A DNA stretch of 64,000 nt from positions 144,001-208,000 of the forward strand of contig NC_012778.1 in assembly GCF_000146185.1 (NCBI RefSeq), read 5' to 3'. Both the position numbers and the translations under genes were made by a program. Source of the DNA: [Eubacterium] eligens ATCC 27750. Its GTDB lineage: Bacteria; Bacillota; Clostridia; Lachnospirales; Lachnospiraceae. This document shows positions 37,703 through 45,913 of the stretch, piece after piece (positions within the stretch are counted from its first letter, which is position 1; each line of letters opens with the position of its first letter). Below the pieces are notes generated by a model. That model did not search any database. It was not told where the DNA came from and saw only the letters and a list, made by a program, of their open reading frames with translations.

Positions 37703-37746
37703 CCTCCACATAAGATTAATTAGGTCTTATTGTGGGGGTGTTTTTT
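37703..37746 (+). promoter_or_regulatory. Hairpin that buries the ribosome binding site of the next gene (terminator-like)
   Basis: 5' arm CCTCCACATAAGA (37703-37715), 9-nt loop, 3' arm TCTTATTGTGGGGG (37725-37738), then TGTTTTTT directly before ATG 37747. The 3' arm contains the GGGGG used as ribosome site. The structure has both an intrinsic-terminator form and an RBS-masking form. Confidence 0.65.
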
Positions 37747-38178
37747 ATGTGTGGGAAATTATGGGGAAAAGTTGTGACTGTTGTGTTGGCATTGCTGATA
37801 ATTATGCCTGCGTGTGCAATGACAGGGTGTTCTGGCAGCAAAGAGCCAGATAATAAGACCAGTGTTGATTATACAGTGGTTGAAAATGCAGACCTGCCGG
37901 AAGAGCTTAAGAAGCTTATTGAAAGCAAAAAAGATAAAGTGATGAGGCTTACATACACGACTAAGGATTATACATATGTTGTGGCCGGTTATGGAACAAG
38001 GGAAACAAGTGGATATTCAATTAAGGTAAATGATGTATACACAGGAGATAATGCACTATACATTGATCTTAATCTGATAGGTCCGGCAGCGGGGGAAGCT
38101 GTAAATGAGGTTGAGACATATCCGGTAATAGTGCTTAAGATGGAAAGACGTGAAGAAAGCGTTGTTTTTAAAATGTAG
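37747..38178 (+). CDS. PrcB-like C-terminal domain lipoprotein
   Basis: A 143-residue lipoprotein. The N-terminus has a membrane-targeting segment and a lipobox-like AMTGC (Cys about residue 28). The C-terminal half (about 60-143) has the PrcB_C pattern: VVAGYGTRETSGYSIKV, LYIDLNLIGPAAGE and YPVIVLKM, a small beta fold found in protease-complex subunits and many clostridial lipoproteins. I chose ATG 37747 over GTG 37732 because GGGGG (37734-37738) fits its spacing. Partner protease not visible nearby; the SPOCS-LysM gene follows 20 bp later. Confidence 0.72.
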   Translation: MCGKLWGKVVTVVLALLIIMPACAMTGCSGSKEPDNKTSVDYTVVENADLPEELKKLIESKKDKVMRLTYTTKDYTYVVAGYGTRETSGYSIKVNDVYTGDNALYIDLNLIGPAAGEAVNEVETYPVIVLKMERREESVVFKM

Positions 38179-38198
38179 AATGTATAGGAGGTCAGTCT

Positions 38199-39782
38199 GT
38201 GAGACTCAGAACAGAAAATATTCATGAATACCGTTTGAAATGTAATACAGTGGCACAGATTACGCTTGATGATGATTTTAATGTGCCGGACACAAAAGAT
38301 GATATTGAACTTATAGTGAAAGAATGGGGAAATGTCCAGACCGACAGTGTAAAGGTAAATAAGGATAAAGCTACAGTTGATGGTGAATTAAAATTTTCAC
38401 TTCTTTATATAGGTGCATCATCTGACTCAGAAAGAATGCAGCCGGTAAAAATGACAGGGAAAATGAGTTTTTCTGAAAATGTCAATCTTTCGGGTGACTG
38501 TACAGGTGATTATGTTACATGTCAGGCATCAATAGAAGATCTTAGTATTAAAGCAATTAATTCAAGAAAAATAAGTGTTAAGGCGATAGTTACCCTTAAA
38601 CTTATATGCGAGAGTCTGCAGGATATACAGATGATAACGGGTGTGGATGAGACGGAGAATACGGACATCCAGCAGTTAAAGGAAGAATTGGAATTTGTGC
38701 AGCTTGCAGTTAATCAGCGTGATAATTTCAGAATAAGAGAAAATGTATCACTTCCGGCAGGAAAACCAGAGATACAGGAAATAATCTGGGATGATGTAGA
38801 TGTAAGGAATCTGAATACAAGGCTTGCAGATGATGGACTTAAGCTTGCTGGTGATTTAGATATATTTGTAATGTATATAGGAAATGGAGAAACAGGAAAT
38901 GTGCAATGGTACGAGACAACAGCATCATTTGAAGGAAGTCTGGATATAAGTGGCTGCAATGCAGATATGATTCCATATGTTAATTTTCAGATAATTGGAA
39001 AGACAGTTGAGGAGCGGCCCGACTTAGATGGTGAAAACCGCGATATTGCAGTTGAAGTGGTTCTTGATATGGATGTAAAAGCATATGAGGAGCGTAAGAA
39101 GGATGTTATAGCAGATATATACTCGCCTTCATATGATATGGAAATAGAGAATGCAGATACACAGCTGCGTTGCCTTGTTGTACGAAATAATGTATCAAGC
39201 CGTGTTTCAGGTAATCTCCAGCTTGAGAATTATGCTGACCTTATGCAGATATGTAACTGTACAGCTACGGTGCAGCTTGACGATGTGACATATAAAGAAG
39301 GAGAGCTGGTTGCGGAAGGTGTTGTAAGTGCAAATGTATTTTACATAACTTCAAGTGACAGTCAGCCGCTTGGCAGTGTGCATACAATCATTCCGTTTGC
39401 AGGTACAGTTAAGATTGATGGTGTCAGTAATGATTCACTTGAATACAACATAAAGCCGTCAGTACAGCAGCTTTCAGCCACAATAAACAGTGCTGGTGTA
39501 ATAGAGGTTAAATCATCAGTTTCACTGGATGTAATTGTTTTTAGAAACTTTGAGTATAGTGGCATAAAAAGTGCTTATATGTCAGAGGAAAAATGTGATC
39601 TGTCAAAGATGCCGTCAATGACCGGGTATATTGCTGATGGCACTAAAACATTATGGGATGTATCTAAGATGTATCATACAACAGCAGATTCAATAAAGGC
39701 AAGTAATCCTAAATGTGCTGATGGACTGTCAGAGTCTGTGATTATACCACGGGGTACCAAGCTTCTTCTAGTGAAGGCTTAG
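38199..39782 (+). CDS. SPOCS (DUF3794) and LysM protein, spore-coat/wall associated
   Basis: A 527-residue protein with three SPOCS (DUF3794) beta domains, at about 20-150, 170-300 and 320-455 (CNTVAQITLDDDFNVPDTK marks the first), and a C-terminal LysM domain (about 477-527; YIADGTKTLWDVSKMYHT, NP, IPRGTKLLLV). No signal peptide, as expected for mother-cell coat proteins. GTG 38199 has a full GGAGG ten bases upstream. SPOCS-LysM proteins are spore coat/cortex morphogenetic components; with SpoIIR and SpoIIID in the same window this points to a retained sporulation programme or its remnant. Confidence 0.88.
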   Translation: MRLRTENIHEYRLKCNTVAQITLDDDFNVPDTKDDIELIVKEWGNVQTDSVKVNKDKATVDGELKFSLLYIGASSDSERMQPVKMTGKMSFSENVNLSGDCTGDYVTCQASIEDLSIKAINSRKISVKAIVTLKLICESLQDIQMITGVDETENTDIQQLKEELEFVQLAVNQRDNFRIRENVSLPAGKPEIQEIIWDDVDVRNLNTRLADDGLKLAGDLDIFVMYIGNGETGNVQWYETTASFEGSLDISGCNADMIPYVNFQIIGKTVEERPDLDGENRDIAVEVVLDMDVKAYEERKKDVIADIYSPSYDMEIENADTQLRCLVVRNNVSSRVSGNLQLENYADLMQICNCTATVQLDDVTYKEGELVAEGVVSANVFYITSSDSQPLGSVHTIIPFAGTVKIDGVSNDSLEYNIKPSVQQLSATINSAGVIEVKSSVSLDVIVFRNFEYSGIKSAYMSEEKCDLSKMPSMTGYIADGTKTLWDVSKMYHTTADSIKASNPKCADGLSESVIIPRGTKLLLVKA

Positions 39783-39785
39783 ACA

Positions 39786-39820
39786 TAAAAAGAGGTACAG
39801 TCTGTAAAGTCTGTACCTCT
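39786..39820. terminator. Bidirectional terminator between convergent genes
   Basis: Perfect 10-bp stem AGAGGTACAG / CTGTACCTCT with a 10-nt loop. On the minus strand a T-rich run follows, serving the gene ending at 39833; on the plus strand only GAAAAT follows. It lies 4-12 bp from the ends of both genes. Confidence 0.85.
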
Positions 39821-39832
39821 GAAAATGTCTGA

Positions 39833-40435
39833 TTATGAATTCTTACCGGCAAAGTAATCGTCGAATTTCTTAAGAACAGCATCTCTTGTGTTCTGGGAAA
39901 TATCAGGGAGTTCCTTGCCCCATGTTTTAGTGGCTTCTTTAAAACCTTTTTCAAATGCTTCTTTCATCTTAGTCATCTTTTCTTCATCATCACCTGCGAG
40001 TGCCTGTGCAAATGAGAAGATCCTTTCAGATGTCTGTTTAACACCCCAGTAACCGTTTTCAGAAATATCTTCCTTAGCCTGTGCAATAGTGTCAGCGTCT
40101 GCTGTGAAGTTACCGCCTGCAAGTGCTTTCCACATATCAACAGCAGTTCCAATAGTTATTCCCTGTTTAGAGAACATCTTAGTAACGAGGCTTTGCATCT
40201 GAGCCATGCGTGTTTCCTGGTCAGCCTTTAACTGTGCAACAATAGAAGCGTTAGAAGCTTTCTTATTAACAGTTGCTACTAAACCTTCAGACTGTGAAGC
40301 ATGCTCATAAGTTGCTGCTACATCAGAATAAGCTGTAGTCTTTGAAATCTCTTTAGTTGAAACCTTTTTATCAGAACCTGAAACAGTATTTGTTTCGTAA
40401 GCCTGATAATTTGAATTAACTCCGTTTAATGACAT
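39833..40435 (-). CDS. Conserved Lachnospiraceae-type protein of unknown function
   Basis: A 200-residue protein without signal peptide or membrane segment. The first 60 residues are Ser/Thr/Asn-rich and probably disordered; the rest is helical and ordered, with KADQETRMAQMQSLVTKMF, NGYWGVKQTSERIFSFA, EEKMTKMKEAFEKGF and TWGKELPDISQNT. I recognise this kind of protein as a recurrent uncharacterised family in Lachnospiraceae but know no function. AAGGAGG lies seven bases before the ATG, so expression may be high. It is a monocistronic unit with its own terminator. Confidence 0.75.
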   Translation of the reverse strand: MSLNGVNSNYQAYETNTVSGSDKKVSTKEISKTTAYSDVAATYEHASQSEGLVATVNKKASNASIVAQLKADQETRMAQMQSLVTKMFSKQGITIGTAVDMWKALAGGNFTADADTIAQAKEDISENGYWGVKQTSERIFSFAQALAGDDEEKMTKMKEAFEKGFKEATKTWGKELPDISQNTRDAVLKKFDDYFAGKNS

Positions 40436-40501
40436 GATATCCCTCCTTGGACTTTTATTGTAGTATTTCTATAGTGTATATCGGTAAATGTATTTCTTTA
40501 A

Positions 40502-41884
40502 TTAACCTTCTGTTTTTTCAATTTTTATAGTAGATTTCTTCCATATTCCTGTCCAATAGAGACCATAAAGTATGGCAGCAGAAGTTCCATTACTGATAAC
40601 AACAGCGTACCATACAGATTCAACCCCCATATTAAGCACATTGGCACATACCCAGAGGGTTAGCAGACGGAATATCCAGATTCTTGAAGCGTCGACAATC
40701 ATGGTTATCATGGTGTGACCGCTTCCTTGAAAAAGTCCCTGGGTGACATTGTAAAATGCGTTGCTCCAGCACCAGAATGCCATAAGTGATAGGAAATCTG
40801 TTGCCAGCGGAATAACTCTTTCATCAGTTGAGAAAAATGTTACCATAGTCTGCGATATAAATCTTCTTGACAGAATCAAACCAAAGAATAACAGAAACAG
40901 TGCACCCATACGGAGTGCGTAATGGTAAGCTTTGTCTGCTCTGTCTTTCTGTCTGGCACCAATATTTTGCCCTACGATAGTTGATATGGCAGAGCCGATA
41001 CCATTTGCAGGCATTGTAATGATGCTGTTTATTTTGTTTCCGATACCATAAGCGCTTGTTGCAATAAATCCGTAAGCATTAACATTTTTAGTCATAAGAA
41101 GGAAACCAAGCTGCATAGTGCTTCCTCCGATTGCGGTAGGAAGTCCGATTTTTACAATCGAACCCATCTTGCTTTTATCAAACTTAAATCCCCTGAAATC
41201 AATTCTGATAAGCTGTCCTGGTCTTGTAAGTACAATAAGTGCAATAACTGCACATGGAATTTTGGCAATGAGAGTTGCAAGGGCAGCACCACCGATACCC
41301 CATTTGAAAACCATAAGGAATAACGGGTCTAATATAAGATTAATAACAACGCCAAACATATTAAGAAGCATTGGTTTTACTGTGTCGCCCTGAGACTGTT
41401 TGACTGATGTGAAAAGGTTAATGGTAAACAGAAAAGGCAGATCAAGTACTACAATTCTTATGTATGTAAGTCCGTATTTATATATACTTCCTTCAGCACC
41501 GAGCCATTTCACAAGTCCCGGAGAGACAAGCCAGCATATAAGTGCGCATAATACTGAAAATGCAAGTGAAGTAAGGCAGATGTGGTTAGCCATTGAATTA
41601 GCCTGTTCATCCTCTCTTGCACCGAGGTACTGTGATATAAGAATTGCACCTGCAGTTGTTATGCCGTTACCGAAATTAATCAGGATATTCTGGAAAGGTG
41701 AAACAAGCGTGATAGCCGACTGGTTCTCAGTACCTATTCTTCCAAGCCAGAAAGTATCTGTAAGATTGTACATTGACTGGATAAAACTATTGATCATAAC
41801 AGGAATTGCAAGCATGAGAATTGCATGAAAGAGATTACCATTAAGAATCATATTTCTTTTATCTTCACTTATTGGTTTTGCCAT
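40502..41884 (-). CDS. MATE-family efflux transporter
   Basis: A 460-residue, 12-segment membrane protein of the multidrug and toxin extrusion family, expelling cationic compounds by Na+ or H+ exchange. It starts AIPVMINSFIQSMYNLTDTFW and keeps GIGGAALATLIAK and IVGQNIGARQ in each half. It is divergent from an AraC-type regulator with a sugar/cupin sensor domain, which may control it. A second, distant MATE gene lies at 54046. Confidence 0.92.
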   Translation of the reverse strand: MAKPISEDKRNMILNGNLFHAILMLAIPVMINSFIQSMYNLTDTFWLGRIGTENQSAITLVSPFQNILINFGNGITTAGAILISQYLGAREDEQANSMANHICLTSLAFSVLCALICWLVSPGLVKWLGAEGSIYKYGLTYIRIVVLDLPFLFTINLFTSVKQSQGDTVKPMLLNMFGVVINLILDPLFLMVFKWGIGGAALATLIAKIPCAVIALIVLTRPGQLIRIDFRGFKFDKSKMGSIVKIGLPTAIGGSTMQLGFLLMTKNVNAYGFIATSAYGIGNKINSIITMPANGIGSAISTIVGQNIGARQKDRADKAYHYALRMGALFLLFFGLILSRRFISQTMVTFFSTDERVIPLATDFLSLMAFWCWSNAFYNVTQGLFQGSGHTMITMIVDASRIWIFRLLTLWVCANVLNMGVESVWYAVVISNGTSAAILYGLYWTGIWKKSTIKIEKTEG

Positions 41885-41962
41885 GATAAGCCCCCTTATC
41901 TTAATAAACGTGTTGAAAATGCTTCTTTAATACAGAAAAATAATTAAAATACTGATTTTTTG

Positions 41963-41991
41963 TTGACATTTCAAAGTCTTTTATACATAAT
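41963..41991 (+). promoter_or_regulatory. Candidate upstream promoter of the araC-type gene
   Basis: TTGACA (41963-41968), 17-bp spacer, CATAAT (41986-41991). It would give a leader of about 100 nt; a second promoter lies nearer the gene. Confidence 0.4.
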
Positions 41992-42035
41992 ATAAGCATA
42001 AAAAACAGTGATTTCTACAATTAAACGAAAAAATA

Positions 42036-42065
42036 TTGCTAATAATACAGAAAAATTACTATAAT
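42036..42065 (+). promoter_or_regulatory. Candidate promoter of the araC-type gene
   Basis: TTGCTA (42036-42041), 18-bp spacer, TATAAT (42060-42065). It lies 35 bp before the ATG. Confidence 0.5.
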
Positions 42066-42099
42066 AGACGCAAATGTATTTGAGATAAGGAGAGATTAT

Positions 42100-42933
42100 A
42101 TGTTCCAGGATATGTCGAAGGATTTTGATATTAAGAGGATAAAAAGAAGTAATACCAGTTGTAGTACAGGGGTAGGGGCACATGTGCATCCGTTTAATGA
42201 GATATTTTATCTTTCGAGCGGAGAGTGCACAAGTTTTATTGACCACAACATTTATAAGTTCGGAAAGGGCGATCTTGTGATTGTTCCAAGTGGATGTCTT
42301 CACAGGACAACTTATAATGGAAAAGGAATGCATGAAAGAATTGTTATAAGCTTTAGAAATGAAGCAACTGAATGGATTCAGAACCAGACTGGTAAAGAAC
42401 TTATGGAAAACTGCATGAAGCCGGGAGTTGTTAATATTCCTGAGAAGAGAAGGGATTATGTTGTTGCCCTGCTTGATAAGCTGATATTTGAAAATGATTC
42501 TCCTGATGAGCTGTCACCTGCATTTATAAAGGTTGGGCTAATTGAACTTCTGCTGTTTATTATTCGCTGTAAGAATTATGAGGAAAATGTTATTAAGGAA
42601 ATAGATGTGGATAACAGGATTATTCAGGAAGTTGCCACATATATATATGAACATTATGCAGATAATCTGTCTTTAGAGTATGTTGCAGATAAATTTAATC
42701 TTAGCAGGTCATATCTTTCAAAGAAATTTAAGACAGCAACCGGATTTGGATTTAAGGAGTACATTATTAATGTAAGAATACAGAACGCCTGTAATCTGCT
42801 GCTTGAAACAAACAAATCAATTACTGATATTGCATTTGAATGTGGCTTTAATGACAGTAATTATTTTGGAGATGCTTTCAGGAAGGCAAAGGGGATATCT
42901 CCACATAAATACCGTAAGAATGAAACTTTTTAA
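42100..42933 (+). CDS. AraC-family transcriptional regulator with cupin sensor domain
   Basis: A 277-residue regulator. An N-terminal cupin-type ligand domain (about 20-100; HVHPFNEIFYLSSGECTSF, GDLVIVPSGCLHRT) is followed by two helix-turn-helix motifs in the C-terminal 100 residues (LSLEYVADKFNLSRSYLSKKF and SITDIAFECGFNDSNYFGDAF) and the family end GISPHKYRK. AAGGAGAG precedes the ATG. It is divergent from the MATE gene; control of a carbohydrate or drug response is likely, the ligand unknown. Confidence 0.92.
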   Translation: MFQDMSKDFDIKRIKRSNTSCSTGVGAHVHPFNEIFYLSSGECTSFIDHNIYKFGKGDLVIVPSGCLHRTTYNGKGMHERIVISFRNEATEWIQNQTGKELMENCMKPGVVNIPEKRRDYVVALLDKLIFENDSPDELSPAFIKVGLIELLLFIIRCKNYEENVIKEIDVDNRIIQEVATYIYEHYADNLSLEYVADKFNLSRSYLSKKFKTATGFGFKEYIINVRIQNACNLLLETNKSITDIAFECGFNDSNYFGDAFRKAKGISPHKYRKNETF

Positions 42934-42955
42934 AGGTGCATTTTAAATATTGTAC

Positions 42956-42984
42956 TTGATTTCATACAATATCTTTAATATAAT
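42956..42984 (+). promoter_or_regulatory. Candidate promoter of ispE
   Basis: TTGATT (42956-42961), 17-bp spacer, TATAAT (42979-42984). An 8-bp AT-rich inverted repeat (ATATTGTA / TACAATAT, 42947-42972) overlaps it and may end the upstream transcript or act as an operator. Confidence 0.55.
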
Positions 42985-43023
42985 AGTTTTAAAATGGATT
43001 TTGTATACAAGGTTAGGTAATAT

Positions 43024-43890
43024 ATGGAAAGTATCAGATTAAAGGCAAGAGCCAAGATTAATCTTGGACTTGATGTTATTGGAAGACGCGAGAACGGATA
43101 TCATGATGTAAGAATGGTAATGCAGACTGTTGGTTTGTATGACCGTATTATAATGACAAGGATTCCGGAGGAAGAGATAAGAATTAAGACTAATATAGGA
43201 TTTCTACCTGTGAATGAGAATAATCTTGTTTATAAGGCAATTATGCTTATGAAGAATAAGTATAAGCTGGATGGTGGAATTGAGGTTGATCTTAATAAAT
43301 TCATTCCGGTTGCGGCAGGAATGGCTGGAGGTTCAAGTGATGCGGCATGTGCATTATTTGGAATGAACAGGCTTTTCGAACTTAATGTTCCAATGAGAGA
43401 GCTTATGAAGCTTGGTGTTGAGATTGGGGCAGATGTTCCATACTGTCTTATGAGAGGAACAGCATTAGCTGAAGGAATTGGAGAGAAGCTTACAAGGCTT
43501 CCGGATATGCCATTTTGTCATATTCTTATAGCAAAGCCTCCGGTAAATGTATCAACTAAGCTTGTGTATGAGAAACTGGATAACACAGATGTTAAGTTGC
43601 ATCCAGATATAGATGGAATAATTGAGGCTATTAAGTTAAAGGATGTTGCACTTGTTGCTTCAAGAATGGGAAATGTTTTAGAGTCAGTTACAATTCCGTT
43701 GTATCCTGTCATTGACAGCATTAAGAAAGATATGATAGAACATGGTGCAATTAATGCTATGATGAGTGGCAGTGGACCGACAGTTTTTGGAATATTTCCA
43801 GATGAACAATCAATGATAGCCTGTCAGCAGTTCTTAAGACAGAAGGGCGAGGCAAGGCAGGTGTATACAACGGAAACATTTACACCATAA
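43024..43890 (+). CDS. ispE: 4-diphosphocytidyl-2-C-methyl-D-erythritol kinase
   Basis: A 288-residue GHMP kinase of the non-mevalonate isoprenoid pathway; it phosphorylates CDP-methylerythritol and so feeds undecaprenyl phosphate. Seen: ARAKINLGLDVIGRRENGYHD, the ATP-binding PVAAGMAGGSSDAA, GADVPYC and the late MSGSGPTVFG. Normal length. AGGTTAGG lies before the ATG. It is followed by an FCD-GntR gene in the same direction. Confidence 0.95.
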   Translation: MESIRLKARAKINLGLDVIGRRENGYHDVRMVMQTVGLYDRIIMTRIPEEEIRIKTNIGFLPVNENNLVYKAIMLMKNKYKLDGGIEVDLNKFIPVAAGMAGGSSDAACALFGMNRLFELNVPMRELMKLGVEIGADVPYCLMRGTALAEGIGEKLTRLPDMPFCHILIAKPPVNVSTKLVYEKLDNTDVKLHPDIDGIIEAIKLKDVALVASRMGNVLESVTIPLYPVIDSIKKDMIEHGAINAMMSGSGPTVFGIFPDEQSMIACQQFLRQKGEARQVYTTETFTP

Positions 43891-43942
43891 TATATGTGGA
43901 AATAATACACATTCAGAGTAATAGAGAAAGGCAAGGTTTTAT

Positions 43943-44611
43943 ATGAAAGGTGAACTTAAGATGGATGTTAATGACTATCTCCCATTAAGAGATGTGGTTT
44001 TTAATACTTTAAGACAGGCAATTCTCCGTGGTGAGATGGAGCCAGGTGAAAGGCTTATGGAAATTCAACTCGCCGATAAGCTTGGAGTGAGCAGAACTCC
44101 TATAAGAGAGGCAATCAGAAAGCTTGAGCTGGAGGGTCTTGTTATAATGATTCCAAGAAAGGGAGCAGAGGTTGCCCATATAACCGAGAAGGACATGAGA
44201 GATGTCCTTGAGGTAAGAGCGGCACTTGAGGAGCTTGCAGCAACACTTGCATGCCGCAATGTTACTCCAGAGCGAATCGAAGAGCTTAAGATGGCAAATA
44301 AGAGATTCGAGGCAGCAATTATATCTAAGGATGTGGTTGCAATTGTAGATGCTGATGTGAATTTCCATGATATTATATATGCAATGACAGATAATCAGAG
44401 ACTTATTCAGATCATTAATAACTTAAGAGAGCAGATGTACAGATACAGACTGGAATATGTTAAGGATGCAAGAGCACATTCTATTCTTATCAGCGAACAT
44501 AATGACATCATTGATAAGCTTTCTAAGAAAGATGAAGAAAATACTAAGATTGTCATAAGACAGCATATTACTAATCAGGAAAAGGGTATTATCAGACTTC
44601 TTAACAAATAA
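43943..44611 (+). CDS. GntR-family regulator, FadR/FCD subfamily
   Basis: A 222-residue regulator. The winged helix is at about 12-75 (RQAILRGEMEPGERL, ADKLGVSRTPIREAIRKLELEGLV); the FCD ligand domain at 85-215 has the metal-binding-type Asp and His residues (DADVNFHDIIY and two later His). Such proteins respond to small carboxylates or sugar acids. The start could also be ATG 43961, which has AAAGGTG upstream. It lies 52 bp after ispE. Target unknown; in a pectin-using organism hexuronate sensing is possible but is only a guess. Confidence 0.9.
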   Translation: MKGELKMDVNDYLPLRDVVFNTLRQAILRGEMEPGERLMEIQLADKLGVSRTPIREAIRKLELEGLVIMIPRKGAEVAHITEKDMRDVLEVRAALEELAATLACRNVTPERIEELKMANKRFEAAIISKDVVAIVDADVNFHDIIYAMTDNQRLIQIINNLREQMYRYRLEYVKDARAHSILISEHNDIIDKLSKKDEENTKIVIRQHITNQEKGIIRLLNK

Positions 44612-44627
44612 TCTTTAGATTACACGG

Positions 44628-44660
44628 AGGCTGGCTGTATATGCCAGCCTTTGTTAGTTT
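44628..44660 (+). terminator. Intrinsic terminator after the FCD-GntR gene
   Basis: Perfect 8-bp stem AGGCTGGC / GCCAGCCT with a 7-nt loop, followed by a T-rich stretch. Confidence 0.85.
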
Positions 44661-44735
44661 GTAAATTCCTGTTTATTATGGAAATATATGGATATAATCC
44701 CAGATATGAAGATATATCAGGGGGGTAAATATCAT

Positions 44736-45371
44736 ATGAACATTAAAAAGAAACTTGGAATTCTGCTTATTGTTATAATAGCTGTCAGTGGACTGGTTGG
44801 TTATTACAGAGTGTCTTATGCAGGAAATTTAGAGGCAGTTACAGAAGGCATATCTGAGAGTATTATAAGATTCCATGTGAGGGCCAACAGTGATTCTCAG
44901 GAAGACCAGGAGGTTAAGCTTAAGGTTAAGGAAGCAGTAGTTGATTACATAAGACCGGCTCTTTCAGAGTCAGATTCTCTTTCAGAGTCAAGAACTATAT
45001 TAGAGGCAGAAGGTGATAATATCAGAAATGTTGCTATTAAAACCTTGCGGGATAATGGATTTATGGAAGATGTAAGCGTGTATTTTGAGAAAAGTTATTT
45101 TCCGGTTAAATCATACGGTGATGTAACATTTCCAGCAGGATACTATGAGGCTTTCAGGGTTGATATAGGTGATGCAGAGGGAAAGAACTGGTGGTGTGTG
45201 CTGTATCCGCCATTATGTTTTGTAGATGCGGTGTATGGCGTAGTTCCAGAGGATTCTAAGGAAAAGCTTGCAGGAGTTCTTACAGACGAAGAATATAAGA
45301 CAGTAACTGACAGGGGCTGTAAAGTCAGATTTAAATATTTAACATTTATAAATGAACTGCTTGGGTTATAA
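44736..45371 (+). CDS. spoIIR: Stage II sporulation protein R
   Basis: A 211-residue forespore-secreted signalling protein that triggers SpoIIGA to process pro-sigma-E. One N-terminal signal/anchor (about 8-28), then the family motifs IRFHVRANSDSQEDQEVKLKV, FPAGYYEAFRVDIGDAEGKNWWCVLYPPLCF. ATG 44736 has GGGGGG nine bases upstream; the in-frame ATG at 44688 is less likely. GTAAA (44661) and GGAAATATA (44680) upstream loosely resemble a sigma-F promoter. The PncB gene lies two genes on. Confidence 0.93.
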   Translation: MNIKKKLGILLIVIIAVSGLVGYYRVSYAGNLEAVTEGISESIIRFHVRANSDSQEDQEVKLKVKEAVVDYIRPALSESDSLSESRTILEAEGDNIRNVAIKTLRDNGFMEDVSVYFEKSYFPVKSYGDVTFPAGYYEAFRVDIGDAEGKNWWCVLYPPLCFVDAVYGVVPEDSKEKLAGVLTDEEYKTVTDRGCKVRFKYLTFINELLGL

Positions 45372-45393
45372 GCAGTCAGTGGAGGAAAGTCGA

Positions 45394-45885
45394 TTGAATA
45401 ATAAGGATAAGGTCTTTATTAAGATTAAAGGATTATATACGGGAACAATGGACGAGGAAGCCTCGTGTGAAGGTGAAGAGGTTGAAGTAATTGAGTCACA
45501 GGACGATGAGGTTGAAGTCATAAATGTTGGCACATACTCAGTTGTCAACGGCAAGGAATATATACGGTATGAGGAAGTGTATGATGATTCACAGGAACGG
45601 TCAAGCAGCATAATCAAGATTGATGGTGACAGCGTAGAGGTGACAAAGAAAGGTGTTGTTTCTACGAAGATGAGGTTTACCATGGGCAGTAAAAATATGA
45701 CTTATTACCAGACACCTTATGGAAATATGAGTCTGGGGATTATAACGAAAAGTCTTGAAATTGAACGAACTGAGGATACAATAAGTATATATCTTGTGTA
45801 TGGAATGGAAGTGAATTGTGAACATCTTTCAGATTGTGATATGCAGATAACAATAACAACCAGAGAACTTAGAATTGATGAATAG
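45394..45885 (+). CDS. DUF1934 (YwiB-type) protein
   Basis: A 163-residue beta-barrel protein of the DUF1934 family, of unknown function (calycin-like). Seen: VFIKIKGLYTGTM, EYIRYEEVYDDSQE, GSKNMTYYQTPYG and the late IYLVYGMEVN. TTG 45394 is chosen because GGAGG (45381-45385) lies eight bases upstream; the ATG at 45352 would overlap spoIIR by 20 bp. It sits between spoIIR and pncB, probably cotranscribed with both. Confidence 0.85.
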   Translation: MNNKDKVFIKIKGLYTGTMDEEASCEGEEVEVIESQDDEVEVINVGTYSVVNGKEYIRYEEVYDDSQERSSSIIKIDGDSVEVTKKGVVSTKMRFTMGSKNMTYYQTPYGNMSLGIITKSLEIERTEDTISIYLVYGMEVNCEHLSDCDMQITITTRELRIDE

Positions 45886-45913
45886 TACATTTTTCTTTGA
45901 AAAAGGAGTAGTT

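Noticed and set aside
37457..37711. 84-residue minus-strand frame after glmM
   Set aside because: It lies inside palindrome A and ends in the ribosome-site hairpin; no ribosome site and no recognisable domain.
44661..44690. Firm sigma-F promoter for spoIIR
   Set aside because: GTAAA and GGAAATATA resemble the consensus only partly and the spacer is one base short; kept as a remark only.
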